Assembly: GCA_023362775.1 (NCBI GenBank)
Contig: JALMGJ010000002.1
Span: 104,451,981-104,515,980, forward strand
Direction of reading: 5' to 3'
DNA from: Charina bottae
Lineage: Eukaryota; Chordata; Lepidosauria; Squamata; Charinaidae
Length of the DNA: 64,000 nucleotides
Both the position numbers and the translations under genes were made by a program. The notes beneath the pieces were generated by a model. It worked only from the letters and a program-made list of their open reading frames with translations, had not been told where the DNA came from and did no database searches. This document shows, one piece after another, positions 22,301 to 34,953 of this stretch. Position 1 is the first letter of the stretch, and each line of letters starts with the position of its first letter.

Positions 22301-24730
22301 AAGTAGTAGAAATTGACCAATGAAAATGAGTGAGCAGTACAGGATGGGGGGCAGGGTGATGCAGCAGGACACTACTATGAACACTGTACTGTGGTGCGTA
22401 GACATCCTCAAGTAAAATGTTTCATCTTCAGCTGGTGGTGGCATATTCAGATGGAAGTAGATTCTCTCAAACAGACGTCCCTTAGGAGAAAGAACCATAT
22501 CCTCCCTGTGGCATTTCTTACAGTGTTTGAGGACTGCAGGAAGTGGGAGTGTCTAGTGAAAAAGTGCCATGATTGACAGTCTGGGAACAGAGAGCAAATA
22601 GCTTTAGTGTGGCTTGGAAACTGAAGCAGACAAGGTAAGCAGCAGGAGAATTTCAGCTATGTCGTGGGAAATGGCCTTAGCAAGCTCTCTGATTAGCAGC
22701 CGAGTGCAAATCTCTTGGGTCATTGCTAGGGTTCAGGAGAGCAAAGAACTGCTGGGATGTCAAATTGCTGCCATATTTCATTCACAGGGAGAAAAAGAGG
22801 CAGGTTGACTATTTGATTAGAGTTTATTGATGTTAGGGGCATGCAATCATTTATGGCGCTTTAAAAAAACATTTGCAGAAATTACTTGAGAACTCTGAGC
22901 AAATGGCAACATTTCTGTTTGGCAATAAGAAACAATAACCTTGCTTTTACTTTATTTAAAGATAGTTTTATTGGGTATTACTTAGAATTTTGGAGCAGTG
23001 AAAAGAGGATGAGCATAAATAGAGTGCCAGAAGGAGTTTTAGTTCTGGGTTAAAAGCTTGAGGTCAGAGGATACAGAACAATTCAATACAGGTTTTCTCT
23101 TTTTCAGTATTATTGATTAATGTTATTATACACTTGGAAATAAATATGAAAGATTAACAGTGTAATATAATGATTTTACAGGTTACAAGCCAGCATATAA
23201 AATAAACAGACCATTAGATTAATCTATATGATGGTTACCACACTTTGCAAGAGAATGCAAAGCTCTAAACAATAAAGTTGTAAACCAGTTTAGGGTAATG
23301 TAAAATATTAATGAAAATAACTAAAACCAAACAAGATGATCAATTAAGAAAATACATTGCAGTTAATATACTTACACATGTAAGTATTTATGTGTAAAAC
23401 TTTCTCCAAAAGGGGACCTTACTCTTTGCCTACAGTTGACCAGAAAATCTGCAGAAATCTCTAGAGATAGAACTGAGAAAGGTAATCATTAAATGATGTC
23501 TCCTATAAATTTATTATATAACTCTTCTCTAAGAATATATTTGGGTCAGTGCCTGTTGACTAATTTAAGTTTATTTTATTTATATAAAATATATTCATTC
23601 CTCCATTCTACTAAGAAGTACGTGACGTGGCCAATAAAAATACTTTAAAACAATGCCCGCCTAACACCAAGGGAAACTACACCAAAACCAACACTACAAT
23701 TTATAGATTTAAAACACAATCTCAGAGGATTAGAATTAAAATAGAATTGAATTCTAAAATAGAATTGAATAATAATTACTCATAGAAAAAAGCCAGGTGA
23801 TGGGAGGCCTCTGGGAAGAAGCCAAAGGCTTGATGCAAACATTCTGAGATTTGAAGGCAAGACTAACATTTTCGTATTGTTCCAGAACAAATTGGTTCAT
23901 TTTGCAATGTGGGATTATACCTGCAGGCTGGATGCAGACTGCTACAGGAAGAGACAGCCAAAGGACTCCACCCCTTTGGATTATGTCTTCCAATCAGGAA
24001 AAGGGCAAGAGCCCACTGACTCTAAACTGAGTTCTGAGGGAGAGGAAAGTTTCATTTAGGAAGAGGGGAGGTATGATGGATTTTAGTCTTGTTTGCTCAG
24101 ATGCTCATAGAAGAAGAACTAATGAGAGTAAGTACAGATTGGGGTAGAGTAGGTGAAGCTAAACCAGTTAGTCTGTCCTCAGTCCAGTGGTAAAGAGGTT
24201 AGGATGTTCTTGTAAGAAGTTTTGAACCAAATATGTGTGTCCAGGAGGAAAGCTGGATGTATGGGAATAATGGAGGGGGGGCACTGTTGTTATTAGGCCA
24301 AAGGGTGGTATGGCAAATGGAGGCGGGACAGACTGAGAGAGGAGAGGAAACCCCTTTCAGCTGTTCTGCAGATGAAATTAGTATGTATTCCCATTGGATG
24401 TTTTAAGATAGTTGGCAGATCAAAGGTGTAGAGCTGCATGCAATTTTTTTACTACATGTCGATTTTGGTGAGATTGGGGATGAGGGGAGAGACAGTAAAA
24501 TTCCTGAGAATCCTTTAATTCCTTTCCCCTGATGCTGTTTGCCAACTTTCTCCTATCTGATCCTAACTGATGACTGGACCATTTTTGTCCTAATTACTCT
24601 TTCCTGCATTCCTATATGATGTCATAATGCTTTTACAAATCTGAATATTTGGAAGTATCATTAAAGGCAAACAAGGCAGTGTTTTCTTTATCAAATTGAT
24701 GATCACAGAGAGTTGATGAATGGAATATTC

Positions 24731-24733
<3 letters not shown>
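19323..24733. other. Long intron stretch, mostly unique
   Basis: No exon, RNA gene or clear mobile element was recognised over about 5.4 kb. A T-rich, LINE-tail-like piece at about 23560-23760 is possible but weak. This is the longest repeat-poor part of the window, so conserved regulatory elements, if any, could be here; none can be identified by eye. Confidence 0.4.

Positions 24734-24812
<79 letters not shown>
24734..24812. repeat. Compound (CT)n(GT)n microsatellite
   Basis: About 42 bp of CT is followed by about 36 bp of GT without interruption. Confidence 0.95.
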
Positions 24813-24815
<3 letters not shown>

Positions 24816-26479
24816 AAGTCACTACATGCTAAATCAGCTTAGTTTGAGTACCGAACTTGCTGGAAAAATGAGTGATTTTGAAGAAGTCACTAAAAATTAT
24901 AGAAAGACAGTGCTATCAAAAATGTTCACTTAAAGGTTAGTATTTTTAGTACAGTCCCATTGATTTATAACATAAATAGAGCTAACTTGCACTTGGTTTA
25001 ACTCTATGGACATTAGCTTTTTTCTCTCCTCCATAGTCATCTTTTTTGTATTAGAGTTTTCTCTTACCCTCAGCTTGGTATCATTAGTTAAAGAGCAACA
25101 TCCCATTCCCCCCCCCCCACATCAATTTTTATTTAGATCTTCAACCATTTTAGTAAAATGTAAAAATACAATGCTATGCTTTTTTGTCACCCCAAGACAC
25201 TCTTGGGGTGTCAGTGCATTATAGATTCATAATTGCTTAGCTAATTTGATAGTTGCTGTTTGTCAGAATTATCTGTAAGTGTGTTGGGAGTAGGTAGAGA
25301 AAAGACCAAACCAGTAATATATAACCCTGCTTAATTAGCTTACTTTGGACCATGAATACAAATTTACTTTATCAAGTAACTTCATGATCAGTGATGATCT
25401 GCTCACAAATGTCTGAACAGTTCAATGGTATATGGCATTCTACATTTAAGCAAAAGTTGTACGGGATGTAAAATAGTGTTCCACTTTTCTCTGTGGTCTG
25501 TCTTTGAAGTAGAAAATGCACTTCCATGTAGGAAAAAGCTTGTATACCACATGTACACTGTCACATTTGCATTCATCATATGAATGGTATGTACAGTAAA
25601 ATGTCTTTTCTTCTATGGAAGTGCTTTTTTTAGAGGAAAATTGTCATATATCAAGTGGCCCTTAGCAGGCACACCAGACTGTGCAAATACTGTGCCAGAA
25701 CTAGCATGCTGTTGTTGTCATGAGGAAAAAATCTGTTTTCATTTAAATACTAAGTCTTTCTTTCATTTTAGCTACCTTTTCCACAACCATGGTTACTTTA
25801 ATTTAGAATAGCCTGTCTTCTCCACAGTGTTGCTTATTGTTGCATATAGTTGTTACTTCATCTTTGCAATTTTAGGCTGAGGTCATTCTATATTGCCCGC
25901 TTTGTTGTTACACAGTAGTTCTTAAATATTAAAGACATTTTCCTTTCTAATGATTTGATTTACAGTATTTCAATTTATATAACAACAGAATAACTTTCTA
26001 GTAAAATCTGACAACTCCCATTTATATTTAGTACCGAGGAAGTTCCTGCATAAAGTAGAAGCAGTGGCAGAATGGCAACTGAGACATGCCTTGGGTGAAC
26101 TGTTTGCATGGACAATTTCAAATCCATGAAAAGAATGACAGAAATTAGTTGCTTCATGGCTGCCTGTGTATTTGAATCTGGTCTTCATGCTGTTGTAGCA
26201 TGAAACGTTATCTTCATGAAACATTGTTCTATCCATAATTGCAGTCTGGAGAATTAAGGCCAATGGGACATGTGAATTTTGCATTTATGTTTTCTACTGA
26301 TTTATAGCCTTATATGGCTTGATTGGAAAGGCAGCAATGTGCATGCATGTGCATACATGTGAAGGCACAGGCTGTGTATAATACAATTCACACATCTTAC
26401 CCGTGTAGTTTCTCCAAACTAATTTGCACTCCTGATATTCTTAATTCTTCAGGGAGAAATTGAGGAAATTGAAACTTAT
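24813..26479. other. Intron, no feature recognised
   Basis: No supported gene or repeat was seen. A poly-C run lies near 25109-25119. Confidence 0.4.
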
Positions 26480-26822
26480 GGCAGCAGTTCTGGCAGTCCC
26501 AGTTGCTGTCATTAGGTGAGTTCAGCGTGGTTGCAGTGTCCGCAGTCACATGATTGCCATTTGCAACCTCGTGCCAGCTTTCCTATTGACTTTACTTGTC
26601 AGAAGCTGGCAGTGAAGGTTGCAAATGGTGATCACGTGACCATGAGATGCAGCGATGTCATAATTGTGAGCCGGTTGTTGAGCTCCCGAATCACGACCAC
26701 ATGACCATGGGGATGCTGTAACGGTTGCAACTACAAGGACCTGTCATAAATACCCCTCGTTCAGCCCATCGTAACTTCAAACAGTCACTGAACGAGTGGA
26801 CATTAAATGAGGACTACCTGTA
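26480..26822 (-). mobile_element. Mariner/pogo-like non-autonomous DNA element (tentative)
   Basis: Read in reverse the block starts TACAGGTAGTCCTCATTTAA and continues with CAGTGACTGTTTGAAGTTAC, then CATCCCCATGGTCA and repeated CACGTGATCACC-like pieces. I recognise it as a common squamate dispersed repeat whose end sits next to TA. The left border is uncertain, and no transposase is present. Confidence 0.5.
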
Positions 26823-27267
26823 TTGTACAGTTGGATTCTAACTTTCCAAGTGGTTTTAAGCAGACTGCGTTTCTCTAGATATGTATATTTGTGAGACAAT
26901 AAGAATTGTTTCTTTTTTTATTATTTAAAAATTTGACATCTGCTATGGACACTAGAGAGACATTCGACAGATTAAAGTTGTAACTAAACTAGGAAACTAA
27001 ATTGGATAGATCTGAAAGTAATAATAAAGTTGCTCCACAACATTGTTATATAATTAACTGTAAATTTGTGGATATTTGACCACTTACTACATAACGTGCA
27101 CTACTATCCACTTGATTAATATTGTTTGATGCAATTCATATTTAATTTACTATTCCTATGCACAATATTGACTACATATATAAATGCAAAGGTTTCTCAC
27201 AATAACTTATAGTAACTTATCTTTAATAGTGGTATTTACTGATAAGTATAGTATTAAGTTATATTTG
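26823..27267. other. Non-coding, no feature recognised
   Basis: AT-rich, with no gene or repeat identified. Confidence 0.4.
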
Positions 27268-27280
27268 TTTTTTATCATTT

Positions 27281-27511
27281 CTTAAAAATCTGTTCAGTTG
27301 TGTCCGATTCCCAGAGACTGCCTGGACAAGTCCCTGCAGTTTTCTTGGCAAGGTTTTTCAGAAGTGGTTTGCCATTGCCTCCTTCCTAGGGCTGAGAGAA
27401 AGTGACTGGCCCAAGGTCACCCAGCTGTCTTTTTGCCTAAGGCTGGACTAGAACTCATAGTATCCCAGTTTCTAGCCCGATGCCTTAACCACTACAGCAA
27501 ACTGGATCTCA
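27281..27511 (-). mobile_element. tRNA-derived SINE with BovB-like tail, with clean target duplication
   Basis: Same family as 8445-8664. Box A lies in reverse at about 27483-27499 and box B at 27445-27456. The 3' tail is on the left and reads, in reverse complement, CGGACACAACTGAACAG, close to the BovB end near 32600. The 13-bp duplication TTTTTTATCATTT lies at 27268-27280 and again at 27512-27524, which supports a LINE-type insertion. Confidence 0.75.
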
Positions 27512-27554
27512 TTTTTTATCATTTTTATCTTTTAATATTGGTTTTTATACTGAT

Positions 27555-27662
27555 TGTTTATGTATGTGTTGTTTTTATTGGATTGTTGTAAGCCACCCAG
27601 AGTCACTTTTCTGTGAGATGGGCAGCTATACAAATTTGATTAAACAAATAAATAAATAAATT
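27555..27662 (+). mobile_element. L2/CR1-like LINE 3' tail
   Basis: TTTTATTGGATTGTTGTAAG, CCACCCAGAGTCAC and GAGATGGGCAGC are followed by (AAAT)n. The L2 at 45.4-45.5 kb ends with the closely similar AAGCCACCCAGGGTCA, so an L2 origin is likely. Confidence 0.6.
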
Positions 27663-28064
27663 TGGAACATTCAAATAGTAGGACTTTTTTTAGTTCAGGA
27701 AATAACATTGAAATAATACGCACAATTTCACATAATTAATCAAAACAATTTACATCATGTTTAAGGGTCAAAAAAGGTTAATCCTTACTTAAGTGTTTAA
27801 AGCATTAAGAGTCACACTCTGATTCAGACTATGAAGATGAGCTAATCAAAAATGAGATTTACTTCTGAAAAATAAGTCAACAGTCTGGAACCATGAGTAT
27901 TAGGAGTTTTTCGTCATGGTGTAAAAATCACTGAGGAAGTAAAAGCTGATCAACATAAAAGGGGTTGCCTTGCAGAACTGTAGTTTAAAAAGAAGCATCC
28001 ATAGTGATACAGGACATCATATACAAATGTGAATTTGTGCCCAAGGGGTAGCATATCTGAGGAG
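27663..28064. other. Non-coding, no feature recognised
   Basis: No gene or repeat was recognised. Confidence 0.35.
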
Positions 28065-28436
28065 CAACACTCTTAAGAGAGGCTTTCTACAGCAAGGAGA
28101 AGCGGGTTCTCTCGGTGCTTATCGTTATTTTTGGGATCAATTTTTTAAAAAAAATCTTTTTAAGTTTTGGACTTTGTTTTCCATCCAAATATTAAGGAGG
28201 ATTGAGAGTAAATAATTGTCTCCCTGTTCTTATTTTTGTACTAAATTTGAAGATATTAGTATTTTCCTACACGTTGAATTGGCTGTTTTGAACTTTCAGT
28301 TTTCTGCTTCTACTTTCCCTGGGGAACTGTCCGCATATCTCACTTTCACTAGTGTAAACACATTCTGGAATTCTTTCATATCTCCGACTTTTGCTGGTTA
28401 AGCTCCTAGGGGGTGCCATAATCTACTGCTTGAGAC

Positions 28437-28631
28437 ATGGAGGATTTTAAACAGACTTTCTCTGACTTCCAACAAGATTTTAAACAGATTCTTTCTAATT
28501 CCTACCAAGTTTTTATGCAAGGCATTCAGGACATTGTGGAAAATATGAGGTCTAAAATGTATCATCTGGTTGGGGATGTCATGGATGAAACTGAGGAATT
28601 TAGCAGCAACAGAAATGTGTCTCCTAAGTGA
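28437..28631 (+). pseudogene. N-terminal ORF1-like fragment
   Basis: 64 codons rich in Q, D, F and E with heptad-like spacing (FKQTFSDFQQDFKQILSNSY) suggest a coiled coil, as at the start of L1 ORF1 RNA-binding proteins. It ends at a stop after NVSPK. After a frame change the coiled-coil-like charge pattern continues to about 28780 (DDDRIVELKKLKGEIELQ). No RNA-recognition domain is seen. It is most likely a dead fragment of an L1-like element. A small unrelated gene cannot be excluded, but nothing supports one. Confidence 0.4.
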
Positions 28632-29144
28632 GATTGGGACTTCTGTTTAAATGCTGGATGATGATCGGATAGTTGAGTTGAAGAAATTAAAGGGAGAGAT
28701 CGAGTTGCAAGCCATAAGAGAAATTGATCTTCTGGTGGAACGCCATGGAAAAGAAGGGGTTATTATGCATGGGAGGTCTCCTTAAGAGAAGTCGGAGTTT
28801 TTGAGGGGGGCAGTTGGGCTGTTCGATTTCTTAAAGAAAAAAGCTCTGCGCGCATTGTGTGGATATGTAAATGCTCTGGTTTATTTTGAAGTGGGATAAG
28901 GGTTTAAGAATATTTATCTGGATTGATTTTAGGGTTTGGCTGATTTCATTTATCTTTAACGATTTGGATTAAGATTATTAAGGTATAATAAAAATAATAA
29001 ATGTCTGGTTTTGGGTTTAATATGATTAATATGATTAAAATTGTTGTATTATCAAGTACAATGGCAGACAATTTATATGTTTTTTAGTTTGATCTTTATT
29101 ACAGTAGACAGGAATGTATAGAATAGTAGTAGGAAGGACATAAT

Positions 29145-29206
29145 TATTTATTTATCATATATATATCCCGCCCATCTCCCTCACAAGGAGGGACCCTGGG
29201 CGGTTG
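29145..29206 (-). mobile_element. LINE 3' tail (CR1/L2-like)
   Basis: Same CCCGCCCATCTCCCT and GGAGGGACCCTGGGCGG block as at 350 and 14226. It is followed directly by TTGTTTTTATTGGATTGTTG in the opposite sense, so two LINE tails may meet tail to tail. Confidence 0.5.
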
Positions 29207-29276
29207 TTTTTATTGGATTGTTGTAATTAAATAAATGTTATCTGGGGGGGGGGAAGTTGATTAGGAGGTGTGTGTA

Positions 29277-29291
29277 CTCTCTCTCTCTCTC

Positions 29292-29330
<39 letters not shown>
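29277..29330. repeat. (CT)n(GT)n microsatellite
   Basis: A CT run followed by a GT run, the same compound type as at 24734. Confidence 0.9.
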
Positions 29331-29331
<1 letters not shown>

Positions 29332-29433
29332 GGGAGGGAGCAACTGTATTTAGTGATTTTTTTTATAATGTGCCAATGGAATGATTTATAGAAATAATGT
29401 GATTTTGGTTTAATATAGAGTAAGGGATTGATT

Positions 29434-32400
29434 CCCCTTCATGGATCACTGCCTTGTCGTGGCGAAGGGGCTTGCGTAACTCAATGAAATCAGGTCAAGA
29501 AGAACAGGTCATGATGGAGAGTTCTGACAAAACGTGGTCCACTGGAGGAGGGAATGGCAAACCACTCCAGTATCCTTGCCAAGAAAACCCATGGACAGTA
29601 TCAAAAGGCTAAAAGATATGACGCCGGAAGATGAGCCCCTCAGGTCGGAAGGTGTCCAAAATGCTACTGGGGAAGAGCGGAGGGCAATTCCGAGTAGCTC
29701 CAGAAAGTGTGAAACGGCTGGGCCAAAGCCGAAAGGACGCTCAGTTGTGGATGTGTCTGGAAGTGGAAGGAAAGTCCGATGCTGTAAAGAACAATATTGC
29801 ATAGGAACCTGGAATGTAAGAACTATGAATCAAGGTAAGCTGGATGTGGTCAAACATGAGATGACAAGATTGAACATCGACATATTGGGAATCAGCGAAC
29901 TAAAATGGACAGGAATGGGCGAATTTAATTCAGGAGACCATTATATATACTACTGTGGGCAAGAATCCCTTAGAAGAAATGGAGTAGCTCTCATAGTCAA
30001 TAAAAGAGTGGGAAGGGCAGTACTGGGGTACAACCTCAAAAATGACAGAATGCTTTCAGTTCGAATCCAAGGCAAACCATTCAACATCACAGTGATCCAA
30101 GTCTATGCCCCAACCACTGATGCCGAAGAAGCTGAAGTTGACCGGTTCTATGAAGACCTACAACACCTTCTAGAACTAACACCAAAAAAAGATGTCCTTT
30201 TCATCATAGGGGACTGGAATGCTAAGGTAGGAAGTCAAAAAATAACCGGAATAACAGGCAAGTTCGGCCTCGGAGTACAAAATGAAGCAGGGCAAAGGCT
30301 AATAGAGTTTTGTCAAGAGAACACGCTGGTCATAGCAAACACTCTTTTCCAACAACACAAGAGACGACTCTACACATGGACATCACCAGATGGTCAATAC
30401 CGAAATCAGATTGATTATATACTTTGCAGCCAAAGATGGAGAAGCTCTATACAATCAGCAAAAACAAGACCTGGAGCTGACTGTGGCTCAGATCATGAGC
30501 TTCTTATTGCAAAATTTAGGCTTAAATTGAAGAACGTAGAGAAAACCACTAGACCACTCAGGTATGACCTAAATCATATCCCTTATGAATATACAGTGGA
30601 GGTGAGGAATAGATTTAAAGATTAGATCTGGTAGACAGAGTGCCTGAAGAACTATGGATGGAGGTTCGTAACATTGTACAGGAGGCAGCAACTAAAACCA
30701 TCCCAAAGAAAAAGAAATGCAAGAAAGCAAAGTGGCTGACTGATGAGGCTTTACAAATAGCTGAGGAAAGAAGGGAAGCAAAAGGCAAGGGAGAAAGGGA
30801 AAGATATAACCAACTGAATGCAGAATTCCAGAGAATAGCAAGGAGAGATAAGAAGGCCTTCTTAAATGAACAATGCAAAGAAATCGAGGAAAACAATAGA
30901 ATGGGGAAGACTAGAGATCTCTTCAAGAAAATCGGAGATATCAAGGGAACGTTTTGTGCAAAGATGGGCATCATAAAGGACAAAAAAGGCAGGGACCTAA
31001 CAGAAGCAGAAGAGATTAAGAAGAGGTGGCAAGAATACACAGAAGAACTATACAAGAAAGATCTTAATATCCCTGATAAATACGATGGTGTGGTCACTAA
31101 GCTTGAGCCGGACATCCTAGAGAGTGAAGTCAAGTGGGCCTTAGGAAGCATTACTAACAACAAAGCTAGTGGAGAAGACAGTATCCCAGCTGAGCTATTT
31201 AAAATCCTAAAAGATGATGCTGTTAAAGTGCTGCACTCAATATGCCAACAAATTTGGAAAACTCAACAGTGGCCACAGGATTGGAAAAGGTCAGTTTACG
31301 TTCCAATTCCAAAGAAAGGCAATGCCAAAGAATGTTCAAACTACCGTACAATTGCGCTCATTTCACATGCCAGCAAGGTTATGCTCAAAATCCTACAAGC
31401 TAGGCTTCAGCAGCATGTGAACCGAGAACTACCAGAAGTGCAAGCTGGGTTTCGAAGAGGCAGAGGAACTAGAGATCAGATTGCCAACATTCGCTGGATC
31501 ATGGAAAAAGCAAGAGAGTTCCAGAAAAACATCTACTTCTGCTTCATTGACTACGCTGAAGCCTTTGATTGTGTGGATCACAACAAACTGTGGCAAAGTC
31601 TTAAAGAGATGGGAGTACCAGACCACCTTACCTGTCTCCTGAGAAACCTGTATGTGGGTCAAGAAGCAACAGTTAGAACCGGACATGGAACAACCGACTG
31701 GTTCAAAATTGGGAAAGGAGTACGACAAGGCTGTATATTATCACCCTGCTTATTTAACTTATATGCAGAGTACATCATGAGAAATGCCGGGCTGGATGAA
31801 TCACAAGCCGGAGTTAAGATTGCCGGGAAAAATATCAACAACCTCAGATATGCAGACGATACCACCCTAATGGCAGAAAGTGAAGAGGAACTAAAGAGCC
31901 TCTTGATGAGGGTGAAAGAGGAGAGTGCAAAAGCTGGCTTGAAACTCAACATTAAAAAAACCCAGATCATGGCATCTGGTCCCATCACTTCCTGGCAAAT
32001 AGAAGGGGAAGAAATGGAAGCAGTGACAGATTTTATTTTCTTGGGCTCCAAGATCACCGCAGACGGTGACTGCAGCCATGAAATTAAAAGACGCTTGCTC
32101 ATTGGGAGGTAAGCTATGGCAAACCTAGACAGCATATTAAAAAGCAGAGACATCACCTTGCCGACAAAGGTCCGTATAGTTAAAGCTATGGTTTTTCCAG
32201 TAGCAATGTATGGCTGTGAGAGTTGGACCATAAGGAAGGCTGAGCGCCGAAGAATTGATGCTTTTGAGCTGTGGTGCTGGAGAAGACTCTTGAGAGTCCC
32301 TTGGACTGCAAGGAGGTCAAACCAGTCAATCCTAAAGGAAATCAACCCTGACTGCTCATTGGAAGGACAGATGCTGAAGCTGAAGCTCAAATACTTTGGC

Positions 32401-32632
32401 CACCTAATGAGAAGAGAGGACTCACTGGAAAAGACCCTGATGCTGGGAAAGACTGAGGGCAAAAGGAGAAGGGGACGGCAGAGGATGAGATGGTTAGATA
32501 GCATCACCGATGTAATGAACATGAATTTGAGTAAACTCCAAGAGACAGTGGAGGACAGGAAGGCCTGGTGTGCTATGGTCCATGAGGTCACGAAGAGTCG
32601 GACACGACTGAACGACTGAACAACAACAACAA
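29434..32632 (+). mobile_element. BovB (RTE clade) LINE copy 1, full length
   Basis: A 3.2-kb element with an endonuclease and reverse-transcriptase ORF closely matching the BovB protein. It ends with GAGTCGGACACGACTGAACG and (AAC)n. It is flanked by the 12-bp direct repeat AAGGGATTGATT at 29422-29433 and 32633-32644, so the borders are well fixed. The 5' end starts with a leader (CCCCTTCATGGATCACTG) that copy 2 lacks. It lies inside the L1-like remnant. BovB is the best-known vertebrate LINE with a patchy distribution that includes squamates and ruminants. Confidence 0.92.
29534..32619 (+). pseudogene. BovB endonuclease-reverse transcriptase ORF, two lesions
   Basis: The frame runs from 29534 to 32619, about 1,030 codons. 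In order it has an apurinic-type endonuclease (GTWNVRTMNQGKLDVV, ISELKWTG, IIGDWNAKVGS, catalytic GSDHELLIAKF), a linker rich in lysine, and the reverse transcriptase (NNKASGEDSIPAELF, FCFIDYAEAFDCVDH, GVRQGCILSPCLFNLY, catalytic LRYADDTTLMAE near 31840). The C-terminal part includes FELWCWRRLLRVPWTARRSN. Two lesions are visible by comparison with copy 2. One G is missing near 30619 (AAAGATTAG where copy 2 has AAAGGATTAG), and a TAA stop sits at 32110-32112 where copy 2 has AAA. The rest reads through. This suggests a recent insertion that is no longer able to make the full protein. Confidence 0.9.
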
Positions 32633-32830
32633 AAGGGATTGATTATGGAAAATTGTTCTATATCCTTGCTGTTAAAAGTCGGAAGTCACCTCTTTTTGTA
32701 ATTTTGAAAAATTTTCTCTTGTGTTTCTACACTTTTTTAGTTTTTTCTTTTTTTTCTTTGTAGTTTTATTTTTCTGTAGCTTTTATCTTTGCTTGAAACT
32801 TAATAAAATTCTTATTAAAAAAAGAGAAAA

Positions 32831-34688
32831 GGTTGTTATTCCTGTAGTGGGGATTTAAGAGGAAAATATTCAAAAAGATTTAGCCCCATTCACTTCAGAG
32901 CTAAAAGTAATGTGAATTAAAAGCCAGTTTCCCAGAAGGTAATGATATTAAATGACTGCTATTTCCAAACCTTGCTGGCATGCCTGAAGTTAATTTCAAA
33001 GAAGCCTGAGAAGATAGTCTATTAATTCCATATGTTGAATTTCTAAACTGATTCACTGGTCAGACCTCTAGCGCGAGGCAAACATCCAGCACAGTATCTT
33101 CACATTAACACAAGATAGCCAAATGTTAAAAAGTAGTTGTTGGCAATACCATGTCATGAAAGCAGGGCTCTTCCAGGAAGCCATTTTTCTGATGACGATG
33201 CTGACTGTACAGGTAGAAATGAGCTGTACAAGTTATGGGCCTTCATTTAAACCTCATAGTAGCTCAGTAAGCTGAACCCACAGGAAAGCAGCACTCTCGT
33301 TGTGTTACTTTGCCTAGCACCTGCAACTAAGAATGTACAATGCAGCTTCTCTTCCTAAGTCAGTAGCATTCTGTCCCCATTCAAAGTACCAGAAAGGCCA
33401 CCATCATCAAGCACTCAGAACAAGGCTGTTTCATACTGAAGTCTGAAACAGCTTGTGAGTTCATTTCAGACAGCTATTATTTAGTGTTGATGTAATCCTT
33501 CAACTGAATGGTAATTGTACTGTACAAATTATTTTGACATTTAAATGTTGCAGTTAGATTGCATACTTTTCCTTTTCTAATGACAGCAGGGAAAGTAGTT
33601 TTTTTCTGATTATTCATCTGTGTTCTTTTTTGACAACTAGTCTGTAATTAATACATACTTCTGTGGCTGTTTTTCTCAAAATGCCTTTCGAGGTTCAGAA
33701 AAACAACACCCCAAACAATGGATATATCCTGTTTTCTTCTGACTTTTATTTCATTAGTTCTATGAAAGAGCTTTTGATATGGATTTTGTCAGTTTTCAGC
33801 CACTGCTTTGTCAGTTTTTCCATAGCAACACATTTATCACATTTATTATTGACACACATTACAATACAAGAATTGCATTTTGGGATTATATTTCTGGTTA
33901 ATTGTGTAGCAATATATATTGTGCTTTTCTTTTCTCACTCCCCCCCACATATAAAAGGATAGTAAACCTTGTGTTTGAAGAATATGGTATGCAGAATTAT
34001 ATCAAGAGCAGCTTTCACCAAATTTTACTCTAATGTGTCAGTCATCAAGGTTAATATTACATTACAATTTTCTTTGCATCTGACCTCTATCCTTCAAAAA
34101 CAGTTCTGAAATTGATCAAATCAACCTTGGCCCATTTTATCTTAACATGTCTATTCCCTTTTCCCATTGTGTGTAGCTTATTTTGATTAGCTAATTTGTA
34201 CTCCAATTAAATTTGGGTTCCATGTTCTGATAATATGCTGAAATGATGCCTCTTAGGCGGTTGGTCCATAATCTTACTTTACAGCCTGGAGAAATTCAAT
34301 ATCCATGTGCATGATTAATTGTCATTTCCCCAAATATGTAAAATTCTGTGGGGACTTATGTTAGCTACAATTTTAAGAGCTGTGTTTAGTAGCTTTTAAT
34401 GTTTACCCCTGACAATTATCATTACAAATAAATAAAAATCATTTATCAAAAGCTGTTACAAATAAAACTTTAGTAAAATTAATATAATTAATGTTATGAT
34501 TAATTCATATATATTTGAAAGAAGGTCGCTTCTTTTTCTGACTGAATAAAGATAATATTCCCTCTACTTATACCCTGGTTAGGGTTTACTTTCAATGTTT
34601 TAATATTTTTTATTATATGCAACCATCCCAACAGACAAAAATAAAACTAGTCCACAAAACCTTTCTGATGCACTAAAAAAACTAGTTT
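32831..34688. other. Non-coding, no feature recognised
   Basis: AT-rich intron-like sequence. The open frame at 33663-33962 has no recognisable domain and is not called. Confidence 0.4.
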
Positions 34689-34826
34689 TGTGTGTGTGTG
34701 TATGTTTGTATATGTGTATGTACGTATGTATGTATGTGTATGTATGTGTATGTGTATGTGTGTGTGTGTATGTGTATATATATATTCATTCCATGTTATA
34801 TATTCATTCATTCATTCATTCCATGT
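34689..34826. repeat. (TG)n / (TATG)n microsatellite with ATTC tail
   Basis: A mixed TG/TATG tract is followed by two copies of a unit ending CATTCCATGTTATA, with (ATTC)n expanded in the second copy. Confidence 0.85.
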
Positions 34827-34953
34827 TATACAATTTAATTACTAACATTTAAGTTAGTTTACTTAATTTTAAAAAATGGGAAATGAAGTATATAAATTAG
34901 GGCTGTGCAACTCTTCAGATTTGATTCAAAAAAGTGTTTCAAACCACATAGAG

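Larger units (their letters stand above)
28065..32830 (+). mobile_element. Internally deleted L1-like element, split by BovB copy 1
   Basis: The left part contains a leader followed at 28437 by a short open frame starting MEDFKQTFSDFQQDFKQ, then a disrupted charged region (ELKKLKGEIELQ). This is consistent with the coiled-coil start of an L1 ORF1. The right part, after the BovB, is a T-rich 3' region ending with GAAACTTAATAAAATTC and a poly-A-like AAAAAAAG, as in reptile L1 3' ends. No endonuclease or reverse transcriptase remains between the two, so it is internally deleted. The boundaries and the L1 assignment are inferred. Confidence 0.5.
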
